This document shows, piece after piece, positions 44,225 to 53,439 of a DNA stretch of 64,000 nt. Each line of letters begins with the position of its first letter. Within the stretch, counting starts at the first letter, position 1. The DNA comes from Neisseria montereyensis (lineage in GTDB: Bacteria; Pseudomonadota; Gammaproteobacteria; Burkholderiales; Neisseriaceae). The stretch is taken from contig NZ_JANUXW010000001.1 in assembly GCF_024834045.1 (NCBI RefSeq), positions 248,001-312,000 of the forward strand, given 5' to 3'. The position numbers and the translations under genes were made by a program. Under the pieces are notes generated by a model. That model saw nothing but the letters and a program-made list of their open reading frames with translations. It did no database searches and was not told where the DNA came from.

Positions 44225-46849
44225 TTAGGCCAGCTTGCTGCCGAGCCAATCTTCTACGCTGTTTAATGCTTGCGGCAGTTTGTCGGTGTCGCTGCCGCCT
44301 GCCTGCGCTAAGTCCGGGCGGCCGCCGCCTTTGCCGCCGACTTGTTCGGCCACAAATTTCACTAAGTCGCCGGCTTTGACTTTGGCGGTTAAAGGTTTGG
44401 ATACGCCGGCGCAAAGGGCGATTTTGCCGTCGTTTACGGCGGCGAGCAGCACAACGGCTTGATCGGATTTGCCGGTGAGGTCGGTCACTATATTGCGTAG
44501 GGCGCCGGCTTCGGCTTCGATTTGGGCAACCACGAGCTTGGCTTGGCCTAAGTCTTTGGCGTTGTCTAGAAGTTGTGCGCCTGCGTGTTTGGCCAGTTCG
44601 CCTTTGGCTTGGCTGAGGGCTTTTTCAAGCTGTTTGCTGTGGGCGGCGTTGGCTTGGATTTTGGCTAATACGTCGCGCTCGGTTTGGGCTTTGACTTCGG
44701 CGATAATGTCTTTCACCAAGCGTTCTTGGTTTTGCGCCCATTGCAGAGCGTTCATGCCGGTGATGGCTTCTACGCGGCGGATGCCGGCGGCAATGCCGCT
44801 TTCGGAGATGATTTTAAACAGGCCGATGTCGCCGGTACGGTGAACGTGGGTGCCGCCGCATAGTTCGGTTGAGAAGTCGCCCATTTGGAGCACGCGCACT
44901 TCGTCGCCGTATTTTTCGCCAAACAGCATCATGGCGCCGGCTTTTTGGGCGTCTTCCATGCTCATGATTTCGGCGCTGACTTCGACGTTGGCGAGAATGG
45001 CACGGTTAACGCGGCGTTCGACTTCGGCGATTTCCTCGGCGGTAATTGGCTGCGGGTGGGAAATATCGAAGCGGGTGACTTCGGCGGTTACCAACGAGCC
45101 TTTTTGTTCGACGTGGGTGCCGAGCACTTCGCGTAGGGCGCGGTGCATGAGGTGGGTGGCGCTGTGGTTGCGCATATTGGCATCGCGGATGTCGTTGTCG
45201 ATGGCGGCGGTAACGCTGTCGCCCACTTTCAGACGGCCTGCAACCAATACGCCGAATTGTCCGAATACGGCGGCTTTGATTTTTTGGGTGTCGCGCACTT
45301 CAAAGCGGTTGCCGTCGGCAGAAATATAGCCGACGTCGCCGACTTGGCCGCCGCTTTCGGCATAAAACGGGGTGTTGTCTAATACGATGGCGCCGTTGTC
45401 GCCTTCGTTTAATTCGTTTACCGGCTCGCTGTCTTTATAGAGGGCGAGGATTTTGGCTTGGGTTTGGCGCTCGGTATAGCCTTTGAACTGGGTGTCTTGG
45501 CCTTCGTATGCCAGTTGGGTGTCGGCTTTGAAGCTTTGGGCGGCACGGGCGCGGGCGCGTTGAGCTTCCATTTCGCGGTTAAAGCCTGCTTCGTCCATGT
45601 CGATACTGCGCTCGCGGCAGATGTCTGCGGTGAGGTCGTAGGGGAAGCCGTAGGTGTCGTAGAGTTTGAAGATGATTTCGCCGTCTAACACTTTGCGGCC
45701 GTCTGAAAGGGCGTTTTCCAATAAGGCCATGCCGGTTTCAAGGGTTTGGGCAAAACGGGTTTCTTCGTTTTTCAAGGCTTCTTCGATTTGGCTTTGACGC
45801 TCTTTTAATTCGGGATAAGCGTCGCCCATTTCTTTGACTAAATCGGGCACGAGTTTATAGAAAAAGGCTTGTTTTTGGCCGAGTTTGTAGCCGTGGCGTA
45901 CGGCGCGGCGGATAATGCGGCGCAATACATAGCCGCGGCCTTCGTTACTCGGCAATACGCCGTCGGCAATCAGGAAGGAGCAGGCGCGGATGTGGTCGGC
46001 AATCACTTTCAGGCTGGGTACTTCCATGCTGAATTCGGTGCCGGTTTCGCGGGCGGCGGCTTTCAGCAGGTTTTGGAAGAGGTCGATTTCGTAGTTGGCG
46101 TGAACGTGTTGCATCACGGCGGCCATGCGTTCCAAGCCCATGCCGGTATCGACCGAAGGCTTGGGCAGCGGGTTCATGGTGCCGGATTCGTCGCGGTTGA
46201 ACTGCATAAATACGCAGTTCCAGATTTCTATAAAGCGATCGCCGTCTTCTTCGGGGCTTCCCGGAGGGCCGCCCCAGATGTGGTCGCCGTGGTCGTAGAA
46301 GATTTCGGAGCAGGGGCCGCAGGGGCCGGTGTCGCCCATTTGCCAGAAGTTGTCGGAAGCATAGCGGCTGCCTTTGTTGTCGCCGATGCGGATGATTTTT
46401 TCAGGCGGCAGGCCGATTTCGTTGAGCCAGATATTGTATGCTTCGTCATCGTCGGCATAAACGGTGGCCAATAGTTTTTCGGTGGGTATGTTCAACCATT
46501 CGGGGGAAGTGAGAAATTCCCATGCGAATTTAATCGCGTCTTGTTTGAAGTAGTCGCCGAATGAGAAGTTGCCCATCATTTCGAAAAAGGTATGGTGGCG
46601 GGCGGTGTAGCCGACGTTTTCAAGGTCGTTGTGTTTGCCGCCGGCGCGTACGCATTTTTGTGCGCTGGTGGCGCGAGTGTAGGGGCGGGTATCGAAGCCG
46701 AGGAAAACGTCTTTAAATTGGTTCATGCCGGCGTTGGTAAACAGCAGGGTGGGGTCGTCGTGCGGTACCAGCGATGATGACGGCACAATCTGATGCCCTT
46801 TGCTTTCAAAGAACTTGAGAAATTTTTGGCGTAGTTCGGAAGTTTTCAT
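44225..46849 (-). CDS. alaS: Alanyl-tRNA synthetase
   Basis: Charges tRNA-Ala and edits mischarged Ser/Gly. 874 residues (E. coli 876). The start [56 protein letters not shown] and the class II motif 3 region are typical. The editing domain has the zinc-binding HSATHLMH and [10 protein letters not shown]. The C-Ala domain ends with [28 protein letters not shown] preceded by an AAAGAAAACATT leader marks the start. Two DUS lie inside the gene. A dedicated hairpin terminator follows. Confidence 0.98.
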   Translation of the reverse strand: MKTSELRQKFLKFFESKGHQIVPSSSLVPHDDPTLLFTNAGMNQFKDVFLGFDTRPYTRATSAQKCVRAGGKHNDLENVGYTARHHTFFEMMGNFSFGDYFKQDAIKFAWEFLTSPEWLNIPTEKLLATVYADDDEAYNIWLNEIGLPPEKIIRIGDNKGSRYASDNFWQMGDTGPCGPCSEIFYDHGDHIWGGPPGSPEEDGDRFIEIWNCVFMQFNRDESGTMNPLPKPSVDTGMGLERMAAVMQHVHANYEIDLFQNLLKAAARETGTEFSMEVPSLKVIADHIRACSFLIADGVLPSNEGRGYVLRRIIRRAVRHGYKLGQKQAFFYKLVPDLVKEMGDAYPELKERQSQIEEALKNEETRFAQTLETGMALLENALSDGRKVLDGEIIFKLYDTYGFPYDLTADICRERSIDMDEAGFNREMEAQRARARAAQSFKADTQLAYEGQDTQFKGYTERQTQAKILALYKDSEPVNELNEGDNGAIVLDNTPFYAESGGQVGDVGYISADGNRFEVRDTQKIKAAVFGQFGVLVAGRLKVGDSVTAAIDNDIRDANMRNHSATHLMHRALREVLGTHVEQKGSLVTAEVTRFDISHPQPITAEEIAEVERRVNRAILANVEVSAEIMSMEDAQKAGAMMLFGEKYGDEVRVLQMGDFSTELCGGTHVHRTGDIGLFKIISESGIAAGIRRVEAITGMNALQWAQNQERLVKDIIAEVKAQTERDVLAKIQANAAHSKQLEKALSQAKGELAKHAGAQLLDNAKDLGQAKLVVAQIEAEAGALRNIVTDLTGKSDQAVVLLAAVNDGKIALCAGVSKPLTAKVKAGDLVKFVAEQVGGKGGGRPDLAQAGGSDTDKLPQALNSVEDWLGSKLA

Positions 46850-47091
46850 AATGTTTTCTTTAATATATTAAACGGGTTCAGACGGCCTTCTGAGCGATTG
46901 AGCAGGCCGTCTGAAAAAATGCAATAAAATAGTGGTATCTTACCGTAGATTTAACCATACGCCTACTTACGGTTGCCCGAATAGGGAATACTGTGTCTTA
47001 GATGAATGATTAGATATGGAATCCAATAATGAATAAAGCCCCTTATATCACAAGGGGCTTTATTGGGTGTTTATATGATGCAATGGAAGCG
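46850..47091. other. Intergenic region between alaS and doxX-like gene
   Basis: It holds the alaS promoter region, an inverted DUS pair with a 22-base spacer (46877-46918), and a symmetric terminator (47033-47064). No gene seen. Confidence 0.5.
47033..47064. terminator. Bidirectional terminator after the DoxX gene
   Basis: AATAAAGCCCCTTATATCAC followed by AAGGGGCTTTATT. A-run and T-run flank the stem on both sides. Confidence 0.85.
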
Positions 47092-47511
47092 TTATTCTTT
47101 TTCAATTAAGCGGTCTAAGCTCCAACGGCCGGGGCCCATTACCATCACGAAGAAGAAACCGCCGCCTAAACCGAGGTTTTTCATCAAATGAATGGCATCT
47201 TCCGGCGATGCGTGGAAGATAAGACCGGAAAGGATTGAATAAACGGCCAACCAGAAAGCAACCAAGCGGGTTTGGAAACCAAATAAGAAGGCAATACCGC
47301 CACCCACTTCAAGCAAGATAACGAGTGGCAGCATCCATCCCGGCACCCCCATATCCACCATGTGTTGAACTACGGCGTCGTATTTGAAGATTTTTCCCCA
47401 ACCTGAATTGAGGAATAGATAGATTAATAACGCACGCGATATCAGTGTAACCAATGCTGCAACTTGAGGTTGAGTTACAATTTTTTTAACAAAAACATTT
47501 GGATTAAACAT
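47092..47511 (-). CDS. DoxX family membrane protein
   Basis: 139 residues with four hydrophobic segments, as in DoxX/YphA-type proteins. Visible features: ISRALLIYLFLNSGWGKIFK, VPGWMLPLVILLEVGGGIAF, LFGFQTRLVAFWLAVYSILS, and FFFVMVMGPGRWSLDRLI. Family members have been linked to redox and thiol stress, but no enzyme activity can be read here. The ATG at 47511 follows AAAGAGAGGCAAATC. A further in-frame opening to 47643 covers AT-rich repeats and is rejected. Four direct repeats lie in its leader. Confidence 0.9.
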   Translation of the reverse strand: MFNPNVFVKKIVTQPQVAALVTLISRALLIYLFLNSGWGKIFKYDAVVQHMVDMGVPGWMLPLVILLEVGGGIAFLFGFQTRLVAFWLAVYSILSGLIFHASPEDAIHLMKNLGLGGGFFFVMVMGPGRWSLDRLIEKE

Positions 47512-47524
47512 GATTTGCCTCTCT

Positions 47525-47587
47525 TTTAAAGTTAACAGTTCTTTAAAATTATCAAAGTCTTTAAAGTTATAAAGTTCCCTAAAGTTA
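47525..47587 (-). promoter_or_regulatory. Four phased direct repeats in the doxX leader
   Basis: TTTAAAGTTA-type decamers start at 47525, 47542, 47560 and 47578 (spacing 17, 18, 18), read on the plus strand; copies two and four differ by one and two bases. They end 14 bases before the start codon. The spacing and position suggest binding sites or a structured leader; the binding factor is unknown. Confidence 0.55.
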
Positions 47588-47966
47588 AAAGCTCGGCATA
47601 TTATATTACCCTTTGGATGAAAAAGATATAATAGAAAAACCAAATTATTTAATAAATTAACAATAAAATTTCGTGAAGCTGAAAATGGCTGCTTTGGATA
47701 GCGGTTTTTTTAAGGGCCGTGATGAAAATAATTTTATTATTTTTATAGAAATTATAACTTGGATTTTGATGTGGAATGAGTAAAAAGTTTTATAGAACAT
47801 AATCTAAACATCATATAGAGAATTGTCATTTTATGGTGTTTCTGAAATGGTTTTTGTGGGAATGTTTGTGATGATAGCCGATTGAGATTTGAATGGTTGT
47901 GTGTAGCTGTTTTGCAACTGAAATGGCTGTTTCGGTACAAACCATTGATAAAATGTATATGATGAT

Positions 47967-47999
47967 AAGGCCGTCTGAAAAGTTTTCAGACGGCTTTTT
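47967..47999. terminator. DUS inverted repeat upstream of yheS
   Basis: AAGGCCGTCTGAAAAGTTTT followed by CAGACGGCTTTTT. It has a T-run in the plus direction and lies 72 bases before the yheS start. Confidence 0.8.
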
Positions 48000-48071
48000 A
48001 TTATTGGATTTTGGTGTGGTGAGATAAAAAGATATAAAATAGCCGCCTTTTCTATTTATCGGCTGTTTCCC

Positions 48072-49994
48072 ATGATCGAATTCAAAAACCTCACCTTGCA
48101 ACGTGGCCTGAAAGTGCTGCTGGATCAAGCTAATCTAACGATTAATCCTAATCAGCGTGTTGGTTTAATCGGGAAAAACGGTACGGGGAAGTCCAGCTTG
48201 TTTGCCTTAATCAAAGGTGAAATCATGCAGGATGGCGGCGATGTGCTGATTCCGAAACATTGGAAAATAGCGGCAGTGGCACAAGAAACGCCGGCGTTGG
48301 CGGTTTCTGCTGCCGATTATGTTTTGCAGGGCGATGCCGAACTGCAACAGCTTCAGACGGCCTTGGCTCAGGCCGAGGCGGAAAACGACGGTATGAAAAT
48401 GGCCGAATATCATGCCAAGTTGGAAGAAATTGAAGCTTATACAGCACCTGCACGGGCGGCAAAATTATTGCACGGCTTGGGTTTTTCGCAAGAAGAATCG
48501 GTGAAACCGGTTAAAGATTTTTCCGGCGGCTGGCGGATGCGTCTGAATTTGGCGCAGGCTTTAATGTGCCGCGCCGATTTGCTGCTGCTCGACGAGCCGA
48601 CCAACCATTTGGATTTGGAAACGGTGTTGTGGTTGGAAAACCATCTTGCCCAGCTTCAGTGTACTCAAATTATTATTTCCCACGACCGCGACTTTTTAAA
48701 TGCCGCTACCAATCAAACGGTTGAGTTATCCAATCAAAAACTCACGCAATACGGCGGCAATTACGACTTCTATCAAAATGAACGCGCCATGCGTTTAGCG
48801 CAACAGCAGGCGGCATATGTTAAGCAACAGGCGCATATCAAACACTTGCAATCTTTTATCGACCGTTTTAAAGCCAAAGCCACCAAAGCCGTGCAAGCGC
48901 AAAGCCGGATGAAAGCATTGGCCAAGCTCGAACGCATTGCACCTGCTCATTTAGATAGCGAATTCAGTTTCGAATTTGAAAGCCCGGCGCATTTGCCCAA
49001 TCCGTTGTTAAAACTGGATAAAGTAGATTTGGGCTATGGTAGCAAGGCGGTATTGCATGATATTTCATTGTCGTTGGAAAGCGGCGCACGCTATGGTTTG
49101 TTGGGGGTGAACGGCAGCGGTAAATCAACGTTTATCAAATTGTTGGCGGGCGAATTAGATGTGCTTGCCGGGCAGGTGGTGAAATCAGAGAAACTGAATA
49201 TCGGCTATTTTGCCCAGCACCAATTGGATACGCTGCGCTCGGATCAAAGCCCGGTATGGCATATTCAGCAGCTGTCACCCGATGTGCGCGAACAGGAAAT
49301 TAGAAACTTTCTGGGTGGATTTAATTTTGTCGGCGATATGGCGTTGCAAAAAATCGAACCGTTTTCAGGTGGCGAAAAAGCACGCTTGGCATTGGCGATG
49401 ATTGTTTGGCAAAAACCTAATTTATTATTGCTCGACGAACCGACCAACCACTTGGATTTGGATATGCGCCATGCCTTAACCGTTGCTTTACAAAGTTTCC
49501 AAGGCGCATTGATTGTGGTATCGCACGATAGAAGTTTATTAGAAGCTACAACCGATAACTTCTTATTAATAGATAAAGGCCGTCTGAAAACTTTTGAAGG
49601 CGATTTAAACGATTACCGCTTATGGCGTTTGGCTCAAGAAAACGAAACCGATGCGCCGTCGGCATCCACATCTACACAAAACCGTAAAGATGTGAAACGT
49701 ATGGAAGCGCAAATGCGCCAAGAGCGTGCAAAGCGCACTAAACCCATACAGCAGAAGATTAATCAGGCAGAAAAGGAAATGGCTGAATTGAATGAGATTC
49801 AGGCCGACTGTGAATCATTTTTGGCACAAGAAGAAGCCTATTCGGAAGAAAATAAGGTAAAGCTACAGAAAACACTCGCTAAATTAGCTGAAGTTAAGTT
49901 AAAATTAAGTAAACTTGAAGAGGGCTGGTTGACCTGGCAAGAGGAGCTGGAGCAGATTGAAAGCGATCTTCAAGTGTATTTTGCCGATTGGTAG
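48072..49994 (+). CDS. yheS: ABC-F family ATPase, YheS-type
   Basis: Soluble twin-ATPase of the ABC-F group, which act on ribosomes rather than in transport. 640 residues (E. coli YheS 637). The start MIEFKNLTLQRGLKVLLDQA and ALAVSAADYVLQGD follow YheS. First cassette: GKNGTGKSS, FSGGWRMRLNLAQAL, LLLLDEPTNHLD; second: GVNGSGKST, FSGGEKARLALAMI, LLLLDEPTNHLD. The inter-domain linker (about 230-300) is charged and helical, and a C-terminal coiled coil (about 530-630) is present. Two DUS occur inside the gene. No membrane segments. Confidence 0.94.
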   Translation: MIEFKNLTLQRGLKVLLDQANLTINPNQRVGLIGKNGTGKSSLFALIKGEIMQDGGDVLIPKHWKIAAVAQETPALAVSAADYVLQGDAELQQLQTALAQAEAENDGMKMAEYHAKLEEIEAYTAPARAAKLLHGLGFSQEESVKPVKDFSGGWRMRLNLAQALMCRADLLLLDEPTNHLDLETVLWLENHLAQLQCTQIIISHDRDFLNAATNQTVELSNQKLTQYGGNYDFYQNERAMRLAQQQAAYVKQQAHIKHLQSFIDRFKAKATKAVQAQSRMKALAKLERIAPAHLDSEFSFEFESPAHLPNPLLKLDKVDLGYGSKAVLHDISLSLESGARYGLLGVNGSGKSTFIKLLAGELDVLAGQVVKSEKLNIGYFAQHQLDTLRSDQSPVWHIQQLSPDVREQEIRNFLGGFNFVGDMALQKIEPFSGGEKARLALAMIVWQKPNLLLLDEPTNHLDLDMRHALTVALQSFQGALIVVSHDRSLLEATTDNFLLIDKGRLKTFEGDLNDYRLWRLAQENETDAPSASTSTQNRKDVKRMEAQMRQERAKRTKPIQQKINQAEKEMAELNEIQADCESFLAQEEAYSEENKVKLQKTLAKLAEVKLKLSKLEEGWLTWQEELEQIESDLQVYFADW

Positions 49995-50009
49995 TATCGG
50001 GTCGGTAAG

Positions 50010-50050
50010 TTATTTATAAAGATTAAAAAATTTATTTATAAAGATTAAAA
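50010..50050 (+). repeat. Direct repeat, two 19-bp copies
   Basis: TTATTTATAAAGATTAAAA at 50010-50028 and again at 50032-50050, 22 bases apart, just upstream of a 52-codon gene. It could be a local duplication or tandem operator. Confidence 0.6.
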
Positions 50051-50081
50051 CCTATTATTTAAACTACTACGGGGTTTCATT

Positions 50082-50240
50082 ATGTCTTCTTATACATCAT
50101 TCAAACAAGCTATTCTATTACTTGCAGCAAGCGGTGCAACGCTATCCGATCTTAAAAGCCTGCAAGACTATTTGGGTACCCAGTCCGATTATGAAGCGGA
50201 TGAAGTGGCTGATATTGAGGTTTTACAAGCCAGTATCTAA
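50082..50240 (+). CDS. Small hypothetical protein (52 residues)
   Basis: Starts MSSYTSFKQAILLLAASGAT, then LSDLKSLQDYLGTQ and an acidic end (YEADEVADIEVLQASI). It looks like a compact amphipathic-helix protein with no signal peptide. ACGGGG lies 8-13 bases before the ATG as a weak ribosome binding site. Codon use and composition look coding, unlike a longer overlapping frame at 50122-50406 that is Lys/Ile-rich and unlikely. No family recognised. Confidence 0.5.
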   Translation: MSSYTSFKQAILLLAASGATLSDLKSLQDYLGTQSDYEADEVADIEVLQASI

Positions 50241-50631
50241 AAATATTTCCAAATGTTCGATAAACAGTAAAACATTAATTACTAAACTCAGCCTCTTTTA
50301 TCATACTTTCTCTCTTGTTATAACAAATAAAATGGCTGATTTGCCTGATGATGATATTGGCAGAATAGGAGAGCCTGTTCTGCTTTATCATCGGCGTTGG
50401 TATTAGTAAATTGGTAACTGAAATAATGGCAGTATATTAATATTTTAAAATTTTTTAAAATCGGCATGGCTTTATTCAAAAGTAATAAAACCTTACAATA
50501 CTGTTATTACAGATATTCATAAAAGTAATTCATCACGGCTTGAAAACTAAATTTTATTTAAAAAGGAATATTTGCCTGAAAATAAATTTTAAAAGTAAGA
50601 CGTGATGCTGTTTCGCTTTGAAGAAATGCGT
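50241..50631. other. AT-rich intergenic region
   Basis: No gene, repeat or terminator that I can support. It presumably contains the promoter of the DUF4124-like gene. Confidence 0.45.
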
Positions 50632-51162
50632 ATGAAAAAACTGATGACAATCGGCACACTGCTGTTATTGAATTTGCCAGGTATTCAGACGGCCTCTGCA
50701 AAAATTTATACCTGTGTGGTCAATGGGGAAGTTATTTATACTTCACGCAATGCTGGTAATTGTACGACAGCGGATCTTCCGCCTATCGGCAATTACAGCA
50801 GCAGCCGTTATGACGAACCTCAAAACTATACCCGTAAGGCGGCACAAGAGCCGAAGAAACAGCAGGTGGCCAAAGCGCGTAAACCAAAAGTAAGACGTGC
50901 TACCGCTGCGCCGGTAAAATTTTCCCCACCTTCCGGCTCTTCCATGCCGAAAACGCCCTCTAGAAACAGCCGCCGTAGTATTCTCGAACAAGAATTGGCC
51001 AACGAGCGTAAAGCACTTGCACAAGCACAACAATCATTAAGCTCGGCGCGTACGGCGAAAAACGGCAGCATTAACCAGCAACAGATTGCACAATTACAAG
51101 GCAATGTGTTGGATAGACAGCAAAATATTCAGGCTTTGCAACGTGAACTAGGCAGAATGTAA
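50632..51162 (+). CDS. Exported DUF4124-like protein with C-terminal coiled coil
   Basis: 176 residues from the ATG at 50632. Signal peptide MKKLMTIGTLLLLNLPGIQT ends near ASA. The mature start KIYTCVVNGEVIYTSRNAG resembles DUF4124, with two cysteines likely bridged (YTCVV ... GNCTT). A basic Lys/Arg/Pro-rich middle follows, then a coiled coil (RSILEQELANERKALAQAQQ). It should act in the periplasm. In-frame ATGs at 50602, 50605 and 50626 would extend the N-terminus ahead of the signal peptide. A DUS lies inside the signal-peptide region (near 50687). Confidence 0.8.
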   Translation: MKKLMTIGTLLLLNLPGIQTASAKIYTCVVNGEVIYTSRNAGNCTTADLPPIGNYSSSRYDEPQNYTRKAAQEPKKQQVAKARKPKVRRATAAPVKFSPPSGSSMPKTPSRNSRRSILEQELANERKALAQAQQSLSSARTAKNGSINQQQIAQLQGNVLDRQQNIQALQRELGRM

Positions 51163-51383
51163 TGCAATTGGCAGTTGTATCTGCGGGGTAATATGAGGCC
51201 GTCTGAAAAAAGCTAAAAATATCAGATGAATTTAGGTTTCTATTTATTATTTAGAAAAGTTGCAGTAATTGGTTAATTATCGGTTGCTGCTGCCAATTTA
51301 AAGAGAAAAATAAACAAATCTTGAGCACGCCTTAAATAATCTAAGCTAAACCTATATTTATCTTCTCAAATATAGGAAATTGG

Positions 51384-51392
51384 TGTTATAAT
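51384..51392 (+). promoter_or_regulatory. Extended -10 promoter for rimP operon
   Basis: TGTTATAAT: a consensus -10 (TATAAT) with the TG of an extended -10. No good -35 is visible. Transcription would start near 51399. Confidence 0.6.
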
Positions 51393-51415
51393 CAATAAAT
51401 TTTTCAGTTTTTACG

Positions 51416-51441
51416 AAAAATGGCCACGGGGCCATTTTTTT
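51416..51441 (+). terminator. Terminator-like hairpin in the rimP leader
   Basis: AAAAATGGCC, loop ACGG, GGCCATTTTTTT. The hairpin starts about 17 bases after the predicted transcription start and ends 14 bases before the rimP ATG, so it could attenuate the operon or control ribosome access. Confidence 0.7.
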
Positions 51442-51455
51442 GTTTTTGGAGCAAC

Positions 51456-51887
51456 ATGGATATTCAAAATATTCTTGATAAAACCTTGCCCGGTTTGGGC
51501 TACGAGCTGGTTGATTTTGAATTAACCGCTCAGGGAGACCTGCGTGTCTTTATTGATAAAGAAGGCGGGATTACCGTAGAAGATTGCGCAACCGTAAGCA
51601 ACCATTTGAGCCGCTTGTTTTTGGTTGAAGATATTGATTATAAGCGCTTGGAAATTTCCAGCCCGGGATTGGACCGTCCGTTGAAAAAAGCAGCGGACTT
51701 TATACGTTTCGCCGGGCAGCAGGCCAAAATAAAAACACGTCTGCCGATAGACGGCCAAAAAAACTTTATAGGGCGCTTAGAAGGTTTTGAAAACGATTGC
51801 GTACGCATTGCTTTCGACGGCAAAACGGTCGATATCGAAATCAGCAATATCGATAAAGCACGCCTGCGCCCGGAATTTAATTTTTAA
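51456..51887 (+). CDS. rimP: Ribosome maturation factor RimP
   Basis: Needed for 30S subunit maturation. 143 residues. N-terminal domain: [20 protein letters not shown] and [20 protein letters not shown]; then [20 protein letters not shown] and a C-terminal SH3-like barrel ([20 protein letters not shown]). ATG at 51456 follows TTTTTGGAGCAAC; an in-frame upstream ATG at 51420 lies inside the leader hairpin. First gene of the conserved rimP-nusA-infB operon. Confidence 0.95.
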   Translation: MDIQNILDKTLPGLGYELVDFELTAQGDLRVFIDKEGGITVEDCATVSNHLSRLFLVEDIDYKRLEISSPGLDRPLKKAADFIRFAGQQAKIKTRLPIDGQKNFIGRLEGFENDCVRIAFDGKTVDIEISNIDKARLRPEFNF

Positions 51888-51924
51888 AATGAAAAATAGT
51901 GATATCGAACGGAGAATGTAAAGA

Positions 51925-53439
51925 ATGAGTCGCGAAATGTTACAACTGGCCGAAGCATTGGCCAGTGAAAAAAACGTAGACCCCGAAGTAGTATTCAATG
52001 CCTTGGAGTTTGCATTGAGTACGGCTGCCAAGAAAAAAGCAAACCGCGAGCATATGGATGTCCGCGTGGAAATCAACCGTGATACCGGCGAATATAAAAC
52101 CTTTCGCCGCTGGTTGATTGTGGCCGATGAAGATTATACCTACCCGGATGTGGAAAAAACCATTGAAGAAATCCAAGAAGAAATCCCGGGTACAACCATA
52201 CAAATCGGCGAATATTACGAAGAGCCGCTTGAAAACGAAGCTTTTGGCCGTCAGGCCGCCCAAACGGCTAAACAGATTATTTTACAACGTATCCGTGATG
52301 CCGAGCGCGAACAGATTCTGGAAGCCTTTTTAGGGCGCAAAGAAGATATTGTGATGGGTACGGTGAAACGTGTTGAGCGTCATGGTGCCATTATCGAAAT
52401 CGGTAAACTGGATGCGTTATTGCCGCGCGATCAAATGATTCCGCGTGAAAATTTCCGTACCGGCGACCGTGTACGCGCTTTATTTTTGCGTGTGGACGAA
52501 ATCGGTGCTTCCGGCCGCAAACAAGTGATTTTGAGCCGTACTTCCCGCGATTTCTTAGTGAAGCTGTTTGCTATGGAAGTGCCCGAAATTGAAGATGGCT
52601 TATTGGAAATCAAAGAAGCCGCCCGCGATCCCGGCCACCGAGCCAAAATTGCCGTAAAAGCCAACGACCAACGTATTGACCCGCAAGGCACCTGTATCGG
52701 TGTACGCGGTTCCCGTGTGAATGCGGTCACCAACGAACTTTCCGGCGAACGTATCGATGTGGTTTTGTGGTCGCCTGAAACGGCTCAATTCGTGATTAAT
52801 GCACTGTCACCCGCAGAAGTGACCCGTATTCTGATTGATGAAGACAGCCATTCCGTTGATGTGATTGTGGCGGAAGACCAGCTGGCATTGGCGATTGGCC
52901 GTGGCGGACAAAACGTTCGCTTGGCTGCCGATTTAACCGGTTGGCAGTTAAATATTATGACCGTGGAAGAGGCTGATGAGCGCAATCAGGCCGAAGATGC
53001 GGCCATCCGTAATTTATTTATGGAACATATGAACCTTGATGAGGAAACAGCAGATATTTTGGTGCAGGAAGGCTTTGCTACTTTAGAAGAAGTGGCCTAT
53101 GTGCCTGCGGCGGAACTTTTGGAAATCGAAGGTTTTGACGAAGATACCGTAGAACTCCTCCGTGCCCGTGCCCGTGATGCTATGTTGACTTTGGCGATTG
53201 CTTCCGAAGAGAAGTTGGGCGATGTGGAAGAAAGTATGCGCAGCTTGGAAGGAATGGATCAGGATATGCTGCGTGATTTGGCTCAGGCCGGTATTACTAC
53301 CCGTGATGATTTGGCGGAGTTGGCGGTAGACGAGTTGATTGAAATTACCGGTGTGGATGAAGAAACTGCTAAAAAAGTGATTTTGGCAGCCCGCGAACAC
53401 TGGTTTGCAGAAGAAGAAAACAAAGGGGGTGAAGCATGA
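51925..53439 (+). CDS. nusA: Transcription termination/antitermination factor NusA
   Basis: Binds RNA polymerase and nascent RNA to modulate pausing, termination and antitermination. 504 residues. N-terminal RNAP-binding domain ([20 protein letters not shown]), S1 domain ([20 protein letters not shown]), KH domains ([40 protein letters not shown]), then two C-terminal acidic helical repeats (residues about 360-500), as in E. coli (495). It overlaps infB in ATGA. Confidence 0.97.
   Translation: MSREMLQLAEALASEKNVDPEVVFNALEFALSTAAKKKANREHMDVRVEINRDTGEYKTFRRWLIVADEDYTYPDVEKTIEEIQEEIPGTTIQIGEYYEEPLENEAFGRQAAQTAKQIILQRIRDAEREQILEAFLGRKEDIVMGTVKRVERHGAIIEIGKLDALLPRDQMIPRENFRTGDRVRALFLRVDEIGASGRKQVILSRTSRDFLVKLFAMEVPEIEDGLLEIKEAARDPGHRAKIAVKANDQRIDPQGTCIGVRGSRVNAVTNELSGERIDVVLWSPETAQFVINALSPAEVTRILIDEDSHSVDVIVAEDQLALAIGRGGQNVRLAADLTGWQLNIMTVEEADERNQAEDAAIRNLFMEHMNLDEETADILVQEGFATLEEVAYVPAAELLEIEGFDEDTVELLRARARDAMLTLAIASEEKLGDVEESMRSLEGMDQDMLRDLAQAGITTRDDLAELAVDELIEITGVDEETAKKVILAAREHWFAEEENKGGEA

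Larger units (their letters stand above)
47512..48071. other. AT-rich divergent region upstream of doxX-like gene and yheS
   Basis: Besides the direct repeats at 47525-47587 and the DUS hairpin at 47967-47999 I see no gene or known RNA. Minus-strand openings at 47752-48128 cross the DUS hairpin and the start of yheS and are not credible. Confidence 0.5.
51163..51455 (+). other. Leader and promoter region of the rimP-nusA-infB operon
   Basis: Contains a DUS near 51194, the extended -10 promoter and the leader hairpin listed below. No gene seen. Confidence 0.5.

Noticed and set aside
50122-50406. 94-codon plus-strand frame after yheS
   Set aside because: Its composition is poor, it overlaps the better 52-codon frame, it starts without a ribosome binding site and it resembles no family.
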